A stretch of 64,000 bases of DNA. Source: Marichromatium gracile. GTDB lineage: Bacteria; Pseudomonadota; Gammaproteobacteria; Chromatiales; Chromatiaceae. The stretch is taken from positions 124,001 to 188,000 of the forward strand of contig NZ_SMDC01000005.1 of assembly GCF_004343155.1 (NCBI RefSeq), given 5' to 3'. The position numbers and the translations under genes are program-made. The notes below the pieces were generated by a model. The model had not been told where the DNA came from. It ran no database searches and saw nothing but the letters and a program-made list of their open reading frames with translations. How positions within the stretch are numbered: position 1 is the first letter of the stretch; each line of letters starts with the position of its first letter. Of the stretch, positions 1 to 8,706 are shown piece after piece.

Positions 1-1
1 C

Positions 2-1417
2 GGCAAGCCGCCCTTCGAGTGGAGCGCCCCGGAGCGTGACACCGCGCTCGCCGACGCCGTCGCCGAGGCCTGTGGCACGCGCATCGCCGAGGCCTATCGC
101 ATCCACGACAAGAAGGCGCGTTACACCGCGCTCGACACCATCCGCGCCGAGGCCCTGGCCGCGCTGTGCGAGGGCGAGGACGCGGCCTGGACCGAGCAGC
201 AGGTGATGGGCGAGATCGAGGGGCTGGAGAAGCGCACCGTGCGTTCGGCGGTGATCGCCGGCGAGCCGCGCATCGACGGCCGCGACAACGCCACCGTGCG
301 CCCGATCACCATCCGCACCGGCGTGCTGCCGCGCACCCACGGCTCGGCCCTGTTCACCCGTGGCGAGACCCAGGCGATGGTGGTCACCACCCTGGGCACC
401 GAGCGTGACTCGCAGATCATCGACGCACTCGATGGCGAGCGGCGCGAGCACTTCATGCTCCACTACAACTTCCCGCCCTTCTGCGTCGGTGAGTCGGGTC
501 GTGTCGGCAGCCCCAAGCGCCGCGAGATCGGTCACGGGCGTCTGGCCAAGCGTGGCGTGCTGGCGGTGATGCCGAGCATCGAGGAGTTCCCCTATTCGGT
601 GCGCGTGGTCTCCGAGATCACCGAGTCGAACGGCTCGAGCTCGATGGCCAGCGTCTGCGGCACCAGCCTCGCGCTGATGGATGCCGGCGTGCCGATCAAG
701 TCCCCGGTGGCCGGTGTCGCCATGGGGCTGATCAAGGAAGATGATCAGTTCGCGGTACTCACCGACATCATGGGCGACGAGGACCACCTCGGCGACATGG
801 ACTTCAAGGTGGCCGGTACCGCCGAGGGCGTCAACGCCCTGCAGATGGACATCAAGATCGAGGGCATCACCAAGGAGATCATGGAGATCGCCCTGGAGCA
901 GGCCAAGGCCGGGCGTCTGCACATCCTCGAGGAGATGAACAAGGTGCTGTCGACGCCGCGCGAGGAGATGTCCGAGCACGCGCCGCGCATCATCGAGTTC
1001 AAGATCCACCCCGAGAAGATCCGCGACGTCATCGGCAAGGGCGGTTCGGTGATCCGCTCGATCACCGAGGAGACCGGCGCCACCATCGACATCAACGACG
1101 AGGGCGTGGTGAAGATCTTCTCGGTGGCCAAGTCCGCCGGTGAAGAGGCGAAGAAGCGCATCCGTCTGATCACCGCCGATGTCGAGGTCGGCAAGGTCTA
1201 CGAGGGCAAGGTCGCGCGGCTGATGGACTTCGGTGCCTTCGTCACCATCCTGCCCGGTCGCGACGGTCTGGTGCACATCTCGCAGATCTGCGAGGAGCGG
1301 GTGCAGAGCGTCAGCGACAAGCTCTCCGAGGGCGACGTGGTGCGCGTCAAGGTCCTCGAGGTCGACAAGCAGGGCCGTATCCGCCTGAGCATGAAGGCGG
1401 TCGAGCCCGGCGAGTGA
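2..1417 (+). CDS. pnp: polyribonucleotide nucleotidyltransferase (PNPase), 3' part
   Basis: This is the C-terminal 471 residues of PNPase, which degrades RNA 3'-to-5' by phosphorolysis and is a trimeric partner of RNase E in the cytoplasmic degradosome. The reading frame is open from base 2, so the gene starts outside the window and roughly a third of it is missing. Visible parts are the second RNase PH domain ([28 protein letters not shown]), a KH domain with its signature ([20 protein letters not shown]), and a C-terminal S1 domain ([19 protein letters not shown]). The gene ends just before a strong rho-independent terminator. In gammaproteobacteria rpsO normally lies upstream, which cannot be seen here. 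Identification is secure. Confidence 0.98.
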   Translation, partial: GKPPFEWSAPERDTALADAVAEACGTRIAEAYRIHDKKARYTALDTIRAEALAALCEGEDAAWTEQQVMGEIEGLEKRTVRSAVIAGEPRIDGRDNATVRPITIRTGVLPRTHGSALFTRGETQAMVVTTLGTERDSQIIDALDGERREHFMLHYNFPPFCVGESGRVGSPKRREIGHGRLAKRGVLAVMPSIEEFPYSVRVVSEITESNGSSSMASVCGTSLALMDAGVPIKSPVAGVAMGLIKEDDQFAVLTDIMGDEDHLGDMDFKVAGTAEGVNALQMDIKIEGITKEIMEIALEQAKAGRLHILEEMNKVLSTPREEMSEHAPRIIEFKIHPEKIRDVIGKGGSVIRSITEETGATIDINDEGVVKIFSVAKSAGEEAKKRIRLITADVEVGKVYEGKVARLMDFGAFVTILPGRDGLVHISQICEERVQSVSDKLSEGDVVRVKVLEVDKQGRIRLSMKAVEPGE

Positions 1418-1455
1418 TCGCGGCCCCTCGGGGCCGGATCGATCGACCGTGAAAA

Positions 1456-1480
1456 GGGGGGCCGCAAGGCCCCCTTTTTT
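1456..1480 (+). terminator. rho-independent terminator of pnp
   Basis: A 7-bp all-GC stem (GGGGGCC / GGCCCCC, 1457-1463 with 1468-1474) with a GCAA tetraloop is followed by six T residues. It is preceded by an A run, so it may also work in reverse. It sits 38 bases after the pnp stop codon and separates pnp from the next gene. Confidence 0.9.
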
Positions 1481-1518
1481 CGTTGAACAACCCCTGTTGA
1501 CAGGAGCGATTGACAAAG

Positions 1519-2265
1519 ATGGCAACCGAGACCCAACAGCGCTTCGGGCTGATCGTGATCGGTGACGAGGTGCTCAACGGCGCGCGTCGCGACCAGCATC
1601 TGGAGCGTTTCAAGGAGATGATCGGCGGTCGCGGCCACGAGCTGGCCTGGCAGTGGATGCTGCCCGACGACCCCGAGGTGATCACCGCGCACCTGCGCTT
1701 CTCGATGGCGCGCGCCGAGCCGGTGTTCGTCTGTGGCGGCATCGGCGCCACCCCGGACGACCATACCCGCGGCTGTGCGGCCGCTGCCGCCGGGGTCGCG
1801 CTGACCCGCCATCCCGAGGCGGTGGCGCTGCTCGAGGAGAGGTTCGGCGAGGCGGCCTATCCGCACCGGATCCTGATGGCCGAGCTGCCCGAGGGCTGCG
1901 CGCTGATCGACAACCCGGTCAACCGCATCCCCGGTTTCGTGGTGCGTGACCACTGGTTCCTGCCGGGTTTCCCGAAGATGGCCTGGCCGATGGCCGAGCA
2001 GGTGCTCGAGACGCGCTACGGCCTGGCCGCACGCCAGCGCGAGGTCGCACTCAAGGTGCGCGGTATCCCCGAGAGCCAGTTGGTCCCGCTGATGGAGCGT
2101 TTCGGCGAGCGTTTCCCCGAGTTGAAGATGTTCAGCCTGCCGCACATGGACGAGGATCCGCACATCCTGCTCGGCTTCCGTGGTCGCGATCGGCTCGAGG
2201 AGGCGCTCGCGGCGCTGCGCGAGGCGTTGGGCGATGCGCGGATCGAGGAGGTCGCGCCGCGCTGA
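1519..2265 (+). CDS. MoCF-domain (CinA/MogA-like) molybdopterin-binding protein
   Basis: This 248-residue protein is a single MoCF_biosynth domain. The start (FGLIVIGDEVLNGARRDQH) and the GGIGATPDD loop match the competence/damage-inducible protein CinA N-domain family. The C-terminal amidase half of full CinA is absent. The family binds a molybdopterin- or nucleotide-like ligand, but the physiological reaction of stand-alone members is not settled. The ATG at 1519 is chosen. A TTG at 1510 in the same frame is also possible, because AGGAG at 1502-1506 lies 12 bases from the ATG and 3 from the TTG. The gene has its own transcription unit after the pnp terminator. Confidence 0.8.
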   Translation: MATETQQRFGLIVIGDEVLNGARRDQHLERFKEMIGGRGHELAWQWMLPDDPEVITAHLRFSMARAEPVFVCGGIGATPDDHTRGCAAAAAGVALTRHPEAVALLEERFGEAAYPHRILMAELPEGCALIDNPVNRIPGFVVRDHWFLPGFPKMAWPMAEQVLETRYGLAARQREVALKVRGIPESQLVPLMERFGERFPELKMFSLPHMDEDPHILLGFRGRDRLEEALAALREALGDARIEEVAPR

Positions 2266-2412
2266 GCGGCCCAGGCTTTGCCAACCGCCCTGCATTCCTC
2301 TAAGATCCGCGCGGTCTTTTCGTGTGCGATCGATCATCATTCTGGGGCGGGCGAGCGACGGTTCCGGTCGTCGCTCAGCCCCGCGCCATCAAGACGACAG
2401 CGAGGTGTGTGC

Positions 2413-3375
2413 ATGGGCGTGCGAGGATGGAAGGCGGCGGTCGCCGCCGTGGGGCTGGTCTGGGGACAGGGCGCGCTCGCCTATGATCTGCCGGCGGTCA
2501 ATCTCGGGTTCACCAGCTTTCTCGATGGCGGTCCGCCATCCGGGCCGGGCTGGTATGCCAGCCAGTATCTGCAGTTCTATCGCAACGGTGCGCTCAAGGA
2601 CGCCGCCGGCGATGATCTGCAGCTCCCGACCCCACGCGGGCTGGAGCGCGCCGAGCTCGACCTCAACCTCAGCCTCACCCAACTCGTCTATCAGTCGGAT
2701 CAGCCGCTGCTGTTCGGCGGCAAGTGGGGCATGGACCTGATCCTGCCGCTGGTCGATTTCGATCTCGACCCCGGCGACAACTTCGCGCTCTCGACCAATG
2801 GGGGTAATCTCGGCGATATCCTGGTCGGTCCCTTCCTGCAGTGGGATCCGATCATGGGGCCGAACGGGCCGCGCTTCATGCACCGCATCGAGCTGCAGAT
2901 GCTGCTCCCGACCGGCAGCTACGACGCCGACGCCCCGATCAACGCCAGCAGCAACGTCTTCTCGTTCAACCCCTACTGGGCCGCGACCCTGTTCGTCAAT
3001 CCGCGCTGGACCGTCTCGTGGCGTCTGCACTATCTGTGGAACGCCGAGAACAACGATCCCTTCAAGGGGCTCGGCGCCGAGGACACCCAGGCCGGACAGG
3101 CGATCCACATCAACTTCTCCACCGCCTACGAGGTGTTGCCCAACCGGCTGCGTCTGGGTATCAACGGTTACTATCTCGAACAGATCACCCGCTCCAAGAT
3201 CGACGGCGAGTCGGTCGCCGACAGCGAGGAGCGGGTATTCGCCGTCGGTCCCGGGGCGCTCTATCACCTCAGCCCCCACGATCATCTGTTCTTCAACGCC
3301 TTCTGGGAGACCGGCGCCGAGAACCGCCCCGAGGGCGCGCGGATGAACCTGCGCTACGTCCATCACTTCCATTGA
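2413..3375 (+). CDS. SphA/MetA-degradation-type outer-membrane channel-like protein
   Basis: The 320-residue product has a Sec signal peptide (about residues 1-23, ending GQGALA before YDLPAVN). A long run of amphipathic, aromatic-rich strands follows, as in a beta-barrel. The overall pattern (LNLSLTQLVYQSDQPL, then paired strands about every 20 residues and an aromatic/His C-terminus) resembles the SphA-like or phenol_MetA_deg transporter family, whose members are proposed outer-membrane channels. The family assignment is from pattern only and the substrate is unknown. The ATG at 2413 is preferred over the longer frame because it opens the signal peptide and is preceded by GAGGT with 6-base spacing. 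The gene converges on the PilZ gene. Confidence 0.65.
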   Translation: MGVRGWKAAVAAVGLVWGQGALAYDLPAVNLGFTSFLDGGPPSGPGWYASQYLQFYRNGALKDAAGDDLQLPTPRGLERAELDLNLSLTQLVYQSDQPLLFGGKWGMDLILPLVDFDLDPGDNFALSTNGGNLGDILVGPFLQWDPIMGPNGPRFMHRIELQMLLPTGSYDADAPINASSNVFSFNPYWAATLFVNPRWTVSWRLHYLWNAENNDPFKGLGAEDTQAGQAIHINFSTAYEVLPNRLRLGINGYYLEQITRSKIDGESVADSEERVFAVGPGALYHLSPHDHLFFNAFWETGAENRPEGARMNLRYVHHFH

Positions 3376-3424
3376 TCGTCTCCGCGCTGGCGGCATCGAT
3401 GTCGGTTGTCGGTGTCGCCGTCGC

Positions 3425-3835
3425 TCAACCAGAGGGGAAGTCGGCGGCATGGCGCCGGATCCATTCCTCTGCGGCCTGTTCGCTGCTGAGTTCGCGTCCC
3501 TGGGTGATACGTACCCGGCGCCGGTAGTGCTCGATCCGACAGACCTGTTCGACCATCCTGAGCTGGTAGCTGGTCTCGTCGGTGGCGAAATGGACCCCCA
3601 CCTCGAACAGACCGCGGCGCGGTCTGCACCACACCACCACCCCCTCGGCGCAAAAGGGCGGTTGGGCGACCGGGATCTCGACCTGGATGGATTCGCCGAC
3701 CGGTAGCCGTCTGCAGGAGAGGAAACAGAGTCCGCCCTGACCGATGTTGCACAGCCGGTTGCGCCGCCGGCGGTTGCGGTTGGGCAGTCGGTAGTGGATG
3801 GGGATGTCCGAGGGGTGACGGAGAAAGCGGCGCAT
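3425..3835 (-). CDS. PilZ-domain protein
   Basis: This is a 136-residue, single-domain PilZ protein, predicted to be a cytoplasmic c-di-GMP receptor. The N-terminal arginine motif (MRRFLRHPSDIPI) and the second motif NIGQGGLCF are both present, although the usual Ser of (D/N)xSxxG is Gly here. The beta-barrel body follows, and a C-terminal tail of about 40 residues contains ELSSEQAAEEW. The frame runs open further upstream, but the start at 3835 places the RxxxR motif at the N-terminus as in other stand-alone PilZ proteins. Several other c-di-GMP-related genes lie within 10 kb. The Ser-to-Gly change could weaken ligand binding. Confidence 0.82.
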   Translation of the reverse strand: MRRFLRHPSDIPIHYRLPNRNRRRRNRLCNIGQGGLCFLSCRRLPVGESIQVEIPVAQPPFCAEGVVVWCRPRRGLFEVGVHFATDETSYQLRMVEQVCRIEHYRRRVRITQGRELSSEQAAEEWIRRHAADFPSG

Positions 3836-3929
3836 CTTGGCTCTGCGGCTGCACGAACAGAGGTCGTATCGGGCAAGGATGGGGGAGACCGAGGATCGCC
3901 TCAAGCGCCCTGCGAGTCGCGCTGCCCGG

Positions 3930-4766
3930 TCAGAGTCGGTGATGCGTCGCCCGTTGCCGTAGTCGCGCGGCGAGGATCTCGGGGAGCAGCGGGTGCTCCC
4001 CGACCAGCCCGGAGACATGGATGCGCAGCCCGGCATGGGCCTGTTCGGCCCGGGCGCAGATCTCGGCGATGTCGCCGCCTGGGCCGGCATGGCGGCCGGG
4101 TGCGAGAAACAACATCGAGAGAAAGATCGGCGAGTCGCACTCGTTGCCCGCGAGCCGTTCGAGCTGTTGCTCGAGCAGCGGCCCGTTGAAGTCGTAGGCC
4201 GCTCCGGGGCGGCGCTCCATCACCGCCTGATCCAGCTCGATCACCTGACCAAGTCGCTCGGCTAGGCGTGCCGCCAACCAGGCGCGCACCGCGCTGACCT
4301 CGGGGTTGGGTGAGCCGTGATCGACCAGGATCACCCGTCGTGGCCGATCGCCGGTGGTCTCGGCAAGGCGTGCGAGTTGCTCGGCGAGGATCCGGGTGAG
4401 CAGGGGTTCGCCCGCCGGCAGCGGGCAGAGCTCGGGGGCGAGCCGCAGGGCGAAGTCGCCGTGGCGCGCGCGCAGTCGCGCAACGAGCGCGGGCACGGCC
4501 TCGGTGAGTGCGGCGCTGGGACCGAAGAACAGTGGCAGGATCAGGAAATCGCGCGCGCCGGCGCTGAGACGCGCCTCGAGCAGGGGTTCGAGCAGCGTCG
4601 CGGGCCGACCGTCGAGCCGATCGGCGGGGATGCGATCGGCGTGGGCGAGCGAGACCGGCTCGATCGGCAGGCCGCAGCGGGCGCCGAGCGTCTCGGCCAG
4701 ACGACGCAGGGCGTCGACCGCGGCTGCGCGGCGCGAGCCGTTGTCGAGCAGCAGGACCGACTCCAT
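3930..4766 (-). CDS. CbiX/SirB-type sirohydrochlorin chelatase
   Basis: The 278-residue product looks like a class II chelatase of the CbiX/SirB group, which inserts Co2+ or Fe2+ into sirohydrochlorin on the way to cobalamin or siroheme. Two related half-domains are visible. The first starts LLLDNGSRR and contains ILPLFFGPSAAL. The second starts VILVDHGSPNPE and contains SMLFLAPGRHAGPGGDI, whose His is a candidate metal ligand. The first half has DNGS where the family usually has DHGS, so one of the two expected histidines is lost. The gene is followed 15 bases upstream on the same strand by the DUF454 gene. The metal specificity cannot be read from the sequence. Confidence 0.8.
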   Translation of the reverse strand: MESVLLLDNGSRRAAAVDALRRLAETLGARCGLPIEPVSLAHADRIPADRLDGRPATLLEPLLEARLSAGARDFLILPLFFGPSAALTEAVPALVARLRARHGDFALRLAPELCPLPAGEPLLTRILAEQLARLAETTGDRPRRVILVDHGSPNPEVSAVRAWLAARLAERLGQVIELDQAVMERRPGAAYDFNGPLLEQQLERLAGNECDSPIFLSMLFLAPGRHAGPGGDIAEICARAEQAHAGLRIHVSGLVGEHPLLPEILAARLRQRATHHRL

Positions 4767-4781
4767 GATGGTCGAGAGGGA

Positions 4782-5297
4782 TCAGCGCGAGACGCCGCGC
4801 GTCTCGGTGACCGGCTCGGCCGAGCAGACCAGCTCGTCGAGTCCGACCCGAACCTGCGCTTGCTGCTGACGGGCTCGGCGGCGGTGGCGATTGTCGGGGC
4901 GGGTGGCGATCCAGGTGGCGACCAGGGCGAGGATGGTGGCCACGGTGAGCGCCGGCCACAGCCCGGGGCCGATCAGCGAGAACCAGATCAGATAGCTGCC
5001 GGCCATGCTGAGGATGGCGGCCTTCTTGCCGGTGGGGCAGATCTCGCCGTGTTCGAGGAAATCGCGGATCGACTCACCGAAGCGCGGATGATCGATCAGG
5101 AAGCGTACCCGCTCGGGACGACTGCGCAGCCACAGCCAGGCGGCGCAGATCCAGAACACCGTGGTCGGCATCAGCGGCACCAGCATGCCGACGAAACCGA
5201 GGCCGAAACAGCACCAGGCCAGGAGATTGAAGATCTGACGGCGATGCGATCCGAGGATCGCCTTCAGCTTGGCGGGGATGCGAGCGCTGACCTGCAT
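4782..5297 (-). CDS. YbaN/DUF454 family inner-membrane protein
   Basis: This 171-residue protein has the DUF454 signature. It has an N-terminal hydrophobic hairpin (LLAWCCFGLGFVGMLVPLMP), the conserved TTVFWICAAW segment, the RFLIDHPRFGESIRDF motif, and a C-terminal pair of membrane segments around residues 95-130. A basic tail (RHRRRARQQQ) follows. The function of the family is unknown. It probably shares a transcript with the chelatase gene 15 bases downstream. That pairing may be chance, because DUF454 genes are found next to many different genes. Confidence 0.85.
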   Translation of the reverse strand: MQVSARIPAKLKAILGSHRRQIFNLLAWCCFGLGFVGMLVPLMPTTVFWICAAWLWLRSRPERVRFLIDHPRFGESIRDFLEHGEICPTGKKAAILSMAGSYLIWFSLIGPGLWPALTVATILALVATWIATRPDNRHRRRARQQQAQVRVGLDELVCSAEPVTETRGVSR

Positions 5298-5452
5298 TGG
5301 GAAACCCTGTCTGAACGAACGGTCGATGGCATGGGGACGGCGCAGGTCGAGGGGCCTGGGCGATCCGTGACTCGAGGGGCATAACTATAGTCGTTTACCA
5401 CGCCCCTGTCCCGGTGACCGGGGCGGTGACACCAGCACCAGGAGGGGCGTCG

Positions 5453-5863
5453 ATGTCCGCCTTGCAGGATCCCCGGGTACTCTTCGCCGCCGAGCGTACG
5501 CTGCTGGCCTGGACCCGAACCAGTCTGTCGCTGCAGGCCTTCGGGTTCGCCATCGATCGTCTCGGGATGGCGCTCGATCAGTTCGCGCCACTTGCCCGGC
5601 CGCCGCTGGCGCGGCCCCTCAGTCTGCTGCTCGGGGAGTGCTTCATTCTGCTCGGGGCCGGCTGCGCGCTGTACTCGGTGCGTCAGCACCGGCGGGTGTT
5701 GCGCACCCTGGCGCCGGAAGAGATTCCGGCAGGCTATCTGCTGGGCGGCGGGGTCGTGCTCAATCTGCTGCTGGTGCTGCTCGGCGGGCTGGTCGGCGGC
5801 TACCTGCTGCACGAGTACGCCTGGGGCGGGGCGGCCCCGCCCCAGCCCGCCGGCAGCGGTTGA
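5453..5863 (+). CDS. DUF202/YidH family membrane protein
   Basis: This 136-residue protein carries the DUF202 hallmark FAAERTLLAWTRTSLSL near its N-terminus and three predicted membrane segments: about residues 20-40 (weak), 57-77, and 98-120 (GGGVVLNLLLVLLGGLVGGY). The family has no established function. The ATG at 5453 has an ideal AGGAGG at 5440-5445 with 7-base spacing, so the longer open frame is not used. The gene is divergent from the DUF454 gene and convergent with the next minus-strand gene, its stop touching that gene's stop. Confidence 0.85.
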   Translation: MSALQDPRVLFAAERTLLAWTRTSLSLQAFGFAIDRLGMALDQFAPLARPPLARPLSLLLGECFILLGAGCALYSVRQHRRVLRTLAPEEIPAGYLLGGGVVLNLLLVLLGGLVGGYLLHEYAWGGAAPPQPAGSG

Positions 5864-6289
5864 TCAGCGCGTGCCGACCTGGACCCCGTGATCGGCCAGC
5901 CACTGGGTGTCGAGCAGCCAGTCGACACGCTCGACCTGGGGCTGGGCGAGGATCAGCCCCTGGGCGCGTTTCTGGTGGTTGATCAATTCCTGTTGGGCAG
6001 CAATCATCTTGGGATCATCCTGCGCCTTGTTGGCGAGGTTGGGATGGATGATCTCCAGGAAGCGGATCGCCGGGATGTCGAACGAGCGCGGCGTGGAGAT
6101 GGTGGCGACACCATCGCTGAAGGCGCGGACACGGAACTGGTAGGGATAGGATGAGAGCATCGAGTCCTCGACCAGGATCTCGTCGAGTTCCCAGACCGCC
6201 GGCTGCCAGGCCGACTTGAGCCACAGCCCCATCAGGCCGATGGCGATGAGGCCGAGCACGATGCTGTAGATCCGTGTAAAACGATCCAT
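5864..6289 (-). CDS. membrane-anchored protein of unknown function
   Basis: I do not recognise this 141-residue protein. It starts MDRFTRIYSIVLGLIAIGL and has one N-terminal membrane anchor (about residues 7-28). A soluble domain of about 110 residues follows, with the pattern WELDEILVEDSMLSSYPYQF and a basic, Gln-rich helix near the end. The topology suggests a periplasmic domain. The start at 6289 is chosen because it opens the membrane anchor; the frame upstream lacks coding character. It is divergent from the cyclase-PilZ gene across 141 bases, so the two may share regulation. Confidence 0.65.
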   Translation of the reverse strand: MDRFTRIYSIVLGLIAIGLMGLWLKSAWQPAVWELDEILVEDSMLSSYPYQFRVRAFSDGVATISTPRSFDIPAIRFLEIIHPNLANKAQDDPKMIAAQQELINHQKRAQGLILAQPQVERVDWLLDTQWLADHGVQVGTR

Positions 6290-6430
6290 GAATGCTTGTC
6301 TCCGGTTCGGATGGGGGGAGGCGATGCTGCGATACTGCCCGAGTTCTGAGGATGAATCAGCTTCGCCGATCGAGGGATCGAACCCCATGAAGATTGTCAA
6401 TTTCTGACGCGGTGGAGTTCGTCCGGTCTC

Positions 6431-7513
6431 ATGCAACATCAAGATAAACAACTGCTGTTCGCGCGAATCCTCGCTGCGATCGAGGGAACCGGCAACGCCC
6501 CCTCGGCAGCGGTCGAGATCGAGGCGCTGCGAGCACGGTTGAGCGACCAACTCGACGACTTCCTGCTCGAGTCCCAGCCGATCGTCGCCACCGAAGCGAC
6601 CGTGGTGATCGCCGATATCCGTGGCTTCACCGCACTGGTCGAGTCACAGCCGGTCGAGGTGATGGTGCGGTTGCTCAACCGCTTCTTCACCCGCATGGTC
6701 GAGCTGGTCACCCGCTACGGCGGGGTGGTCGACAAGTTCATGGGGGACTCGGTGATGGCCGTCTTCGGCGTCCCCGAGCGGCGTGACGACGACCTGCTGC
6801 GCGCGCTCGCCTGCGCCGTGGAGATGCAGCGGGCGATGGTCGCGCTCAACCGCGACCATCGCGCCTGGAACGAGCCGAGCCTCTATGCCGGGGTCGCGGT
6901 CAGCAGTGGTCGCTTGATGGCCGGGAGCTTCGGTTCGCCGCTCCACAACGAATACACCGTCATCGGTGATCCGGTGAACCTGGCCGCGCGGATCGAGAAC
7001 TACAGCCTGCGCGGGCAGGTCCTGCTCAGCGAATCGGCCCAGGCCGGCGCCGGCTCGCATATCGAGATCGGTGCGGTCAACCAGGTCACCGTCAAGGGCA
7101 AGACCGGTCCGGTCACGCTCTATGAACTCAAGGCCGTCGACTGGCCGCAGCGCCTCGAGGTCCCCGAGGTCGAGCCGCGCAAGGCGCCGCGGATCTCGGT
7201 CGACTTTCCGGTGGAGTTCCGTCAGGTGGTGGCCAAGCGCATCCTCTCCGAGTCCTTCGTCGGCAAGGTGCACGACCTCAGCTATTATGGGATGAGCGCC
7301 GACCTGCCTATGGTGCTGCCGCCCTGCACCGAGATCCTGCTCTCGCTCGCCCCCGAGATCGGCTCCGGCAAGGCGATGGAGGTCTATGCGCGGGTGCTGC
7401 GCTCCAGGCGCGACAAGGGGAGTTATCGTACCAGCCTGGAGTTCACCGCCATCGATACCCCCAGTCACCGCCGGGTCAAGCGTTATGTCGATCACATGCT
7501 CTGGGGACACTGA
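6431..7513 (+). CDS. class III nucleotide cyclase with C-terminal PilZ domain
   Basis: The 360-residue protein joins an adenylate/guanylate cyclase catalytic domain (about residues 52-235) to a PilZ domain (about 248-357). The cyclase has both metal aspartates: Asp62 in IADIRGFTAL and Asp106 in FMGDSVMAVFG. It also has the conserved YTVIGDPVNLAARIE segment. The PilZ part has RKAPR at 250-254 and DLSYYG at 282-287, the two c-di-GMP-binding signatures. The expected activity is cAMP (or cGMP) synthesis controlled by c-di-GMP; this coupling is inference from architecture. There is no membrane segment, so it is probably cytosolic. About 50 N-terminal residues form a helical lead-in. No strong ribosome-binding site is visible before the ATG. 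Confidence 0.9.
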   Translation: MQHQDKQLLFARILAAIEGTGNAPSAAVEIEALRARLSDQLDDFLLESQPIVATEATVVIADIRGFTALVESQPVEVMVRLLNRFFTRMVELVTRYGGVVDKFMGDSVMAVFGVPERRDDDLLRALACAVEMQRAMVALNRDHRAWNEPSLYAGVAVSSGRLMAGSFGSPLHNEYTVIGDPVNLAARIENYSLRGQVLLSESAQAGAGSHIEIGAVNQVTVKGKTGPVTLYELKAVDWPQRLEVPEVEPRKAPRISVDFPVEFRQVVAKRILSESFVGKVHDLSYYGMSADLPMVLPPCTEILLSLAPEIGSGKAMEVYARVLRSRRDKGSYRTSLEFTAIDTPSHRRVKRYVDHMLWGH

Positions 7514-7655
7514 TGGGTGTCAGGTCGTTGATTTTCAGTCCCTATCGGCAATAATGCCGACACCCGTCCGGCCTGACGGGCGAGGCGCCCGATACCGGGT
7601 GTGACCGCGCCCTGCTGATGCCTCGCCGCGACCGACGCCCGAACCGACAGCGCTC

Positions 7656-7967
7656 ATGCAAATCTCCAACGCCTCGCTGCATCCGCTCTATCCGCTGCCG
7701 CTCGATCAGCAGCGCGAGCGCGATCCCCAGGCGACCCCAGAGCAGCTGCAGCCGCGTGCCGATCAGGCCGAGCGCATCGCCCGGCCGGTGGCCGAGGTCG
7801 AACGCGCCGAGCGCCTGCAGGCGCGCAAGGAGTCTCGCGACCTGCTCGTCGCCAACAGCGGGACCGACCCGCGCACCCGCCGTGCCCTCGACGCCTACGA
7901 GTCCGTCCAGCAGCACCAGGAGCGGGCCTATGTCGAAGAGGTGCTGGGCGTCGACGTCTACGCCTGA
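7656..7967 (+). CDS. small charged protein of unknown function
   Basis: The 103-residue product is not recognised. It opens MQISNASLHPLYPLPLDQQ and then becomes strongly charged and helical (about residues 18-65, rich in Arg, Glu, Gln and Ala). It ends with a second helix around YESVQQHQERAYVEEVLG. There is no signal peptide or membrane segment. Codon use looks like that of its neighbours, which supports a real gene, but no clear ribosome-binding site precedes the ATG. It stands alone between the cyclase-PilZ gene and the next small gene, 142 and 90 bases away. Confidence 0.55.
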   Translation: MQISNASLHPLYPLPLDQQRERDPQATPEQLQPRADQAERIARPVAEVERAERLQARKESRDLLVANSGTDPRTRRALDAYESVQQHQERAYVEEVLGVDVYA

Positions 7968-8057
7968 TCCCGTCATTCGAGGACTCCGCCCTTCCGAGCC
8001 TTCCGAAACCCGTGCCGCTGGGGCAGACTGACGAGAAACGAGCAGCCCCGGGAGACC

Positions 8058-8591
8058 ATGATGCGCCATGCAGCAGAGGGTGAGTCGGCAGCGACCGTGT
8101 CGAGCGCGGGTGACGACCTATGGCCGGGCGCCGACTATCAGCGCCAGGTCGAGCGGTTGCGGCACGCCGTCGGTGAGACCATCTATCTCGTCGAGTTGAT
8201 CGAGGGCGTCGGCCAGCTCGGCGCCCATCTCAGCGATCGTCCCTGCGAGCTGCTCGCGGTGCTCGACTTCCCGCGTCCCGATCCGGCGCGCGGGCTGGCG
8301 CCGCACCTGGTGTTGCTCGACGATGGTCGTGGGCTGAACCTGGGGCGCGTTGCGCGGATCAGCCGCCGCCCCTTCGCGCCGGGCGCGACGGATCTGCTCT
8401 ATCTGGATGCTGTCGCCGAACGCCGGGTGCTGTTCGCCGAGCGCCGGCTGTCGCCCACGTTCATCGCCGAGCGCGCCCACCGGGTGCTCGGACAGACGCT
8501 CGGGTGCGCACCCGTCACCGATCGCAAGACCCTCAGCGCCTCGACCGACACCGCGCTCGAATCGCCGGGGCCGGCGCCGGCGGGCGAGTAG
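8058..8591 (+). CDS. protein of unknown function
   Basis: This 177-residue soluble protein is not recognised. The central part (about residues 28-125) is compact, with alternating hydrophobic segments such as TIYLVELIEGVGQLG and CELLAVLDFP. The last 35 residues are low-complexity and Pro/Ala-rich, so probably disordered. GGAG at 8051-8054 lies 3 bases from the first ATG and 6 from a second ATG at 8061, and either could be used. It precedes the large hybrid kinase gene by 115 bases on the same strand and could be cotranscribed with it. Confidence 0.55.
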   Translation: MMRHAAEGESAATVSSAGDDLWPGADYQRQVERLRHAVGETIYLVELIEGVGQLGAHLSDRPCELLAVLDFPRPDPARGLAPHLVLLDDGRGLNLGRVARISRRPFAPGATDLLYLDAVAERRVLFAERRLSPTFIAERAHRVLGQTLGCAPVTDRKTLSASTDTALESPGPAPAGE

Positions 8592-8706
8592 CGGCCGGTC
8601 TCGTGCCCGGACCGCTTCGTCGGCAATCGGCGGGCCGGGGGGTTTAAAGGCGCCGCCGTGCGCCGATTATATCCATGCAGTGATACTTTCCGCGGAGGCA
8701 GGGAGC

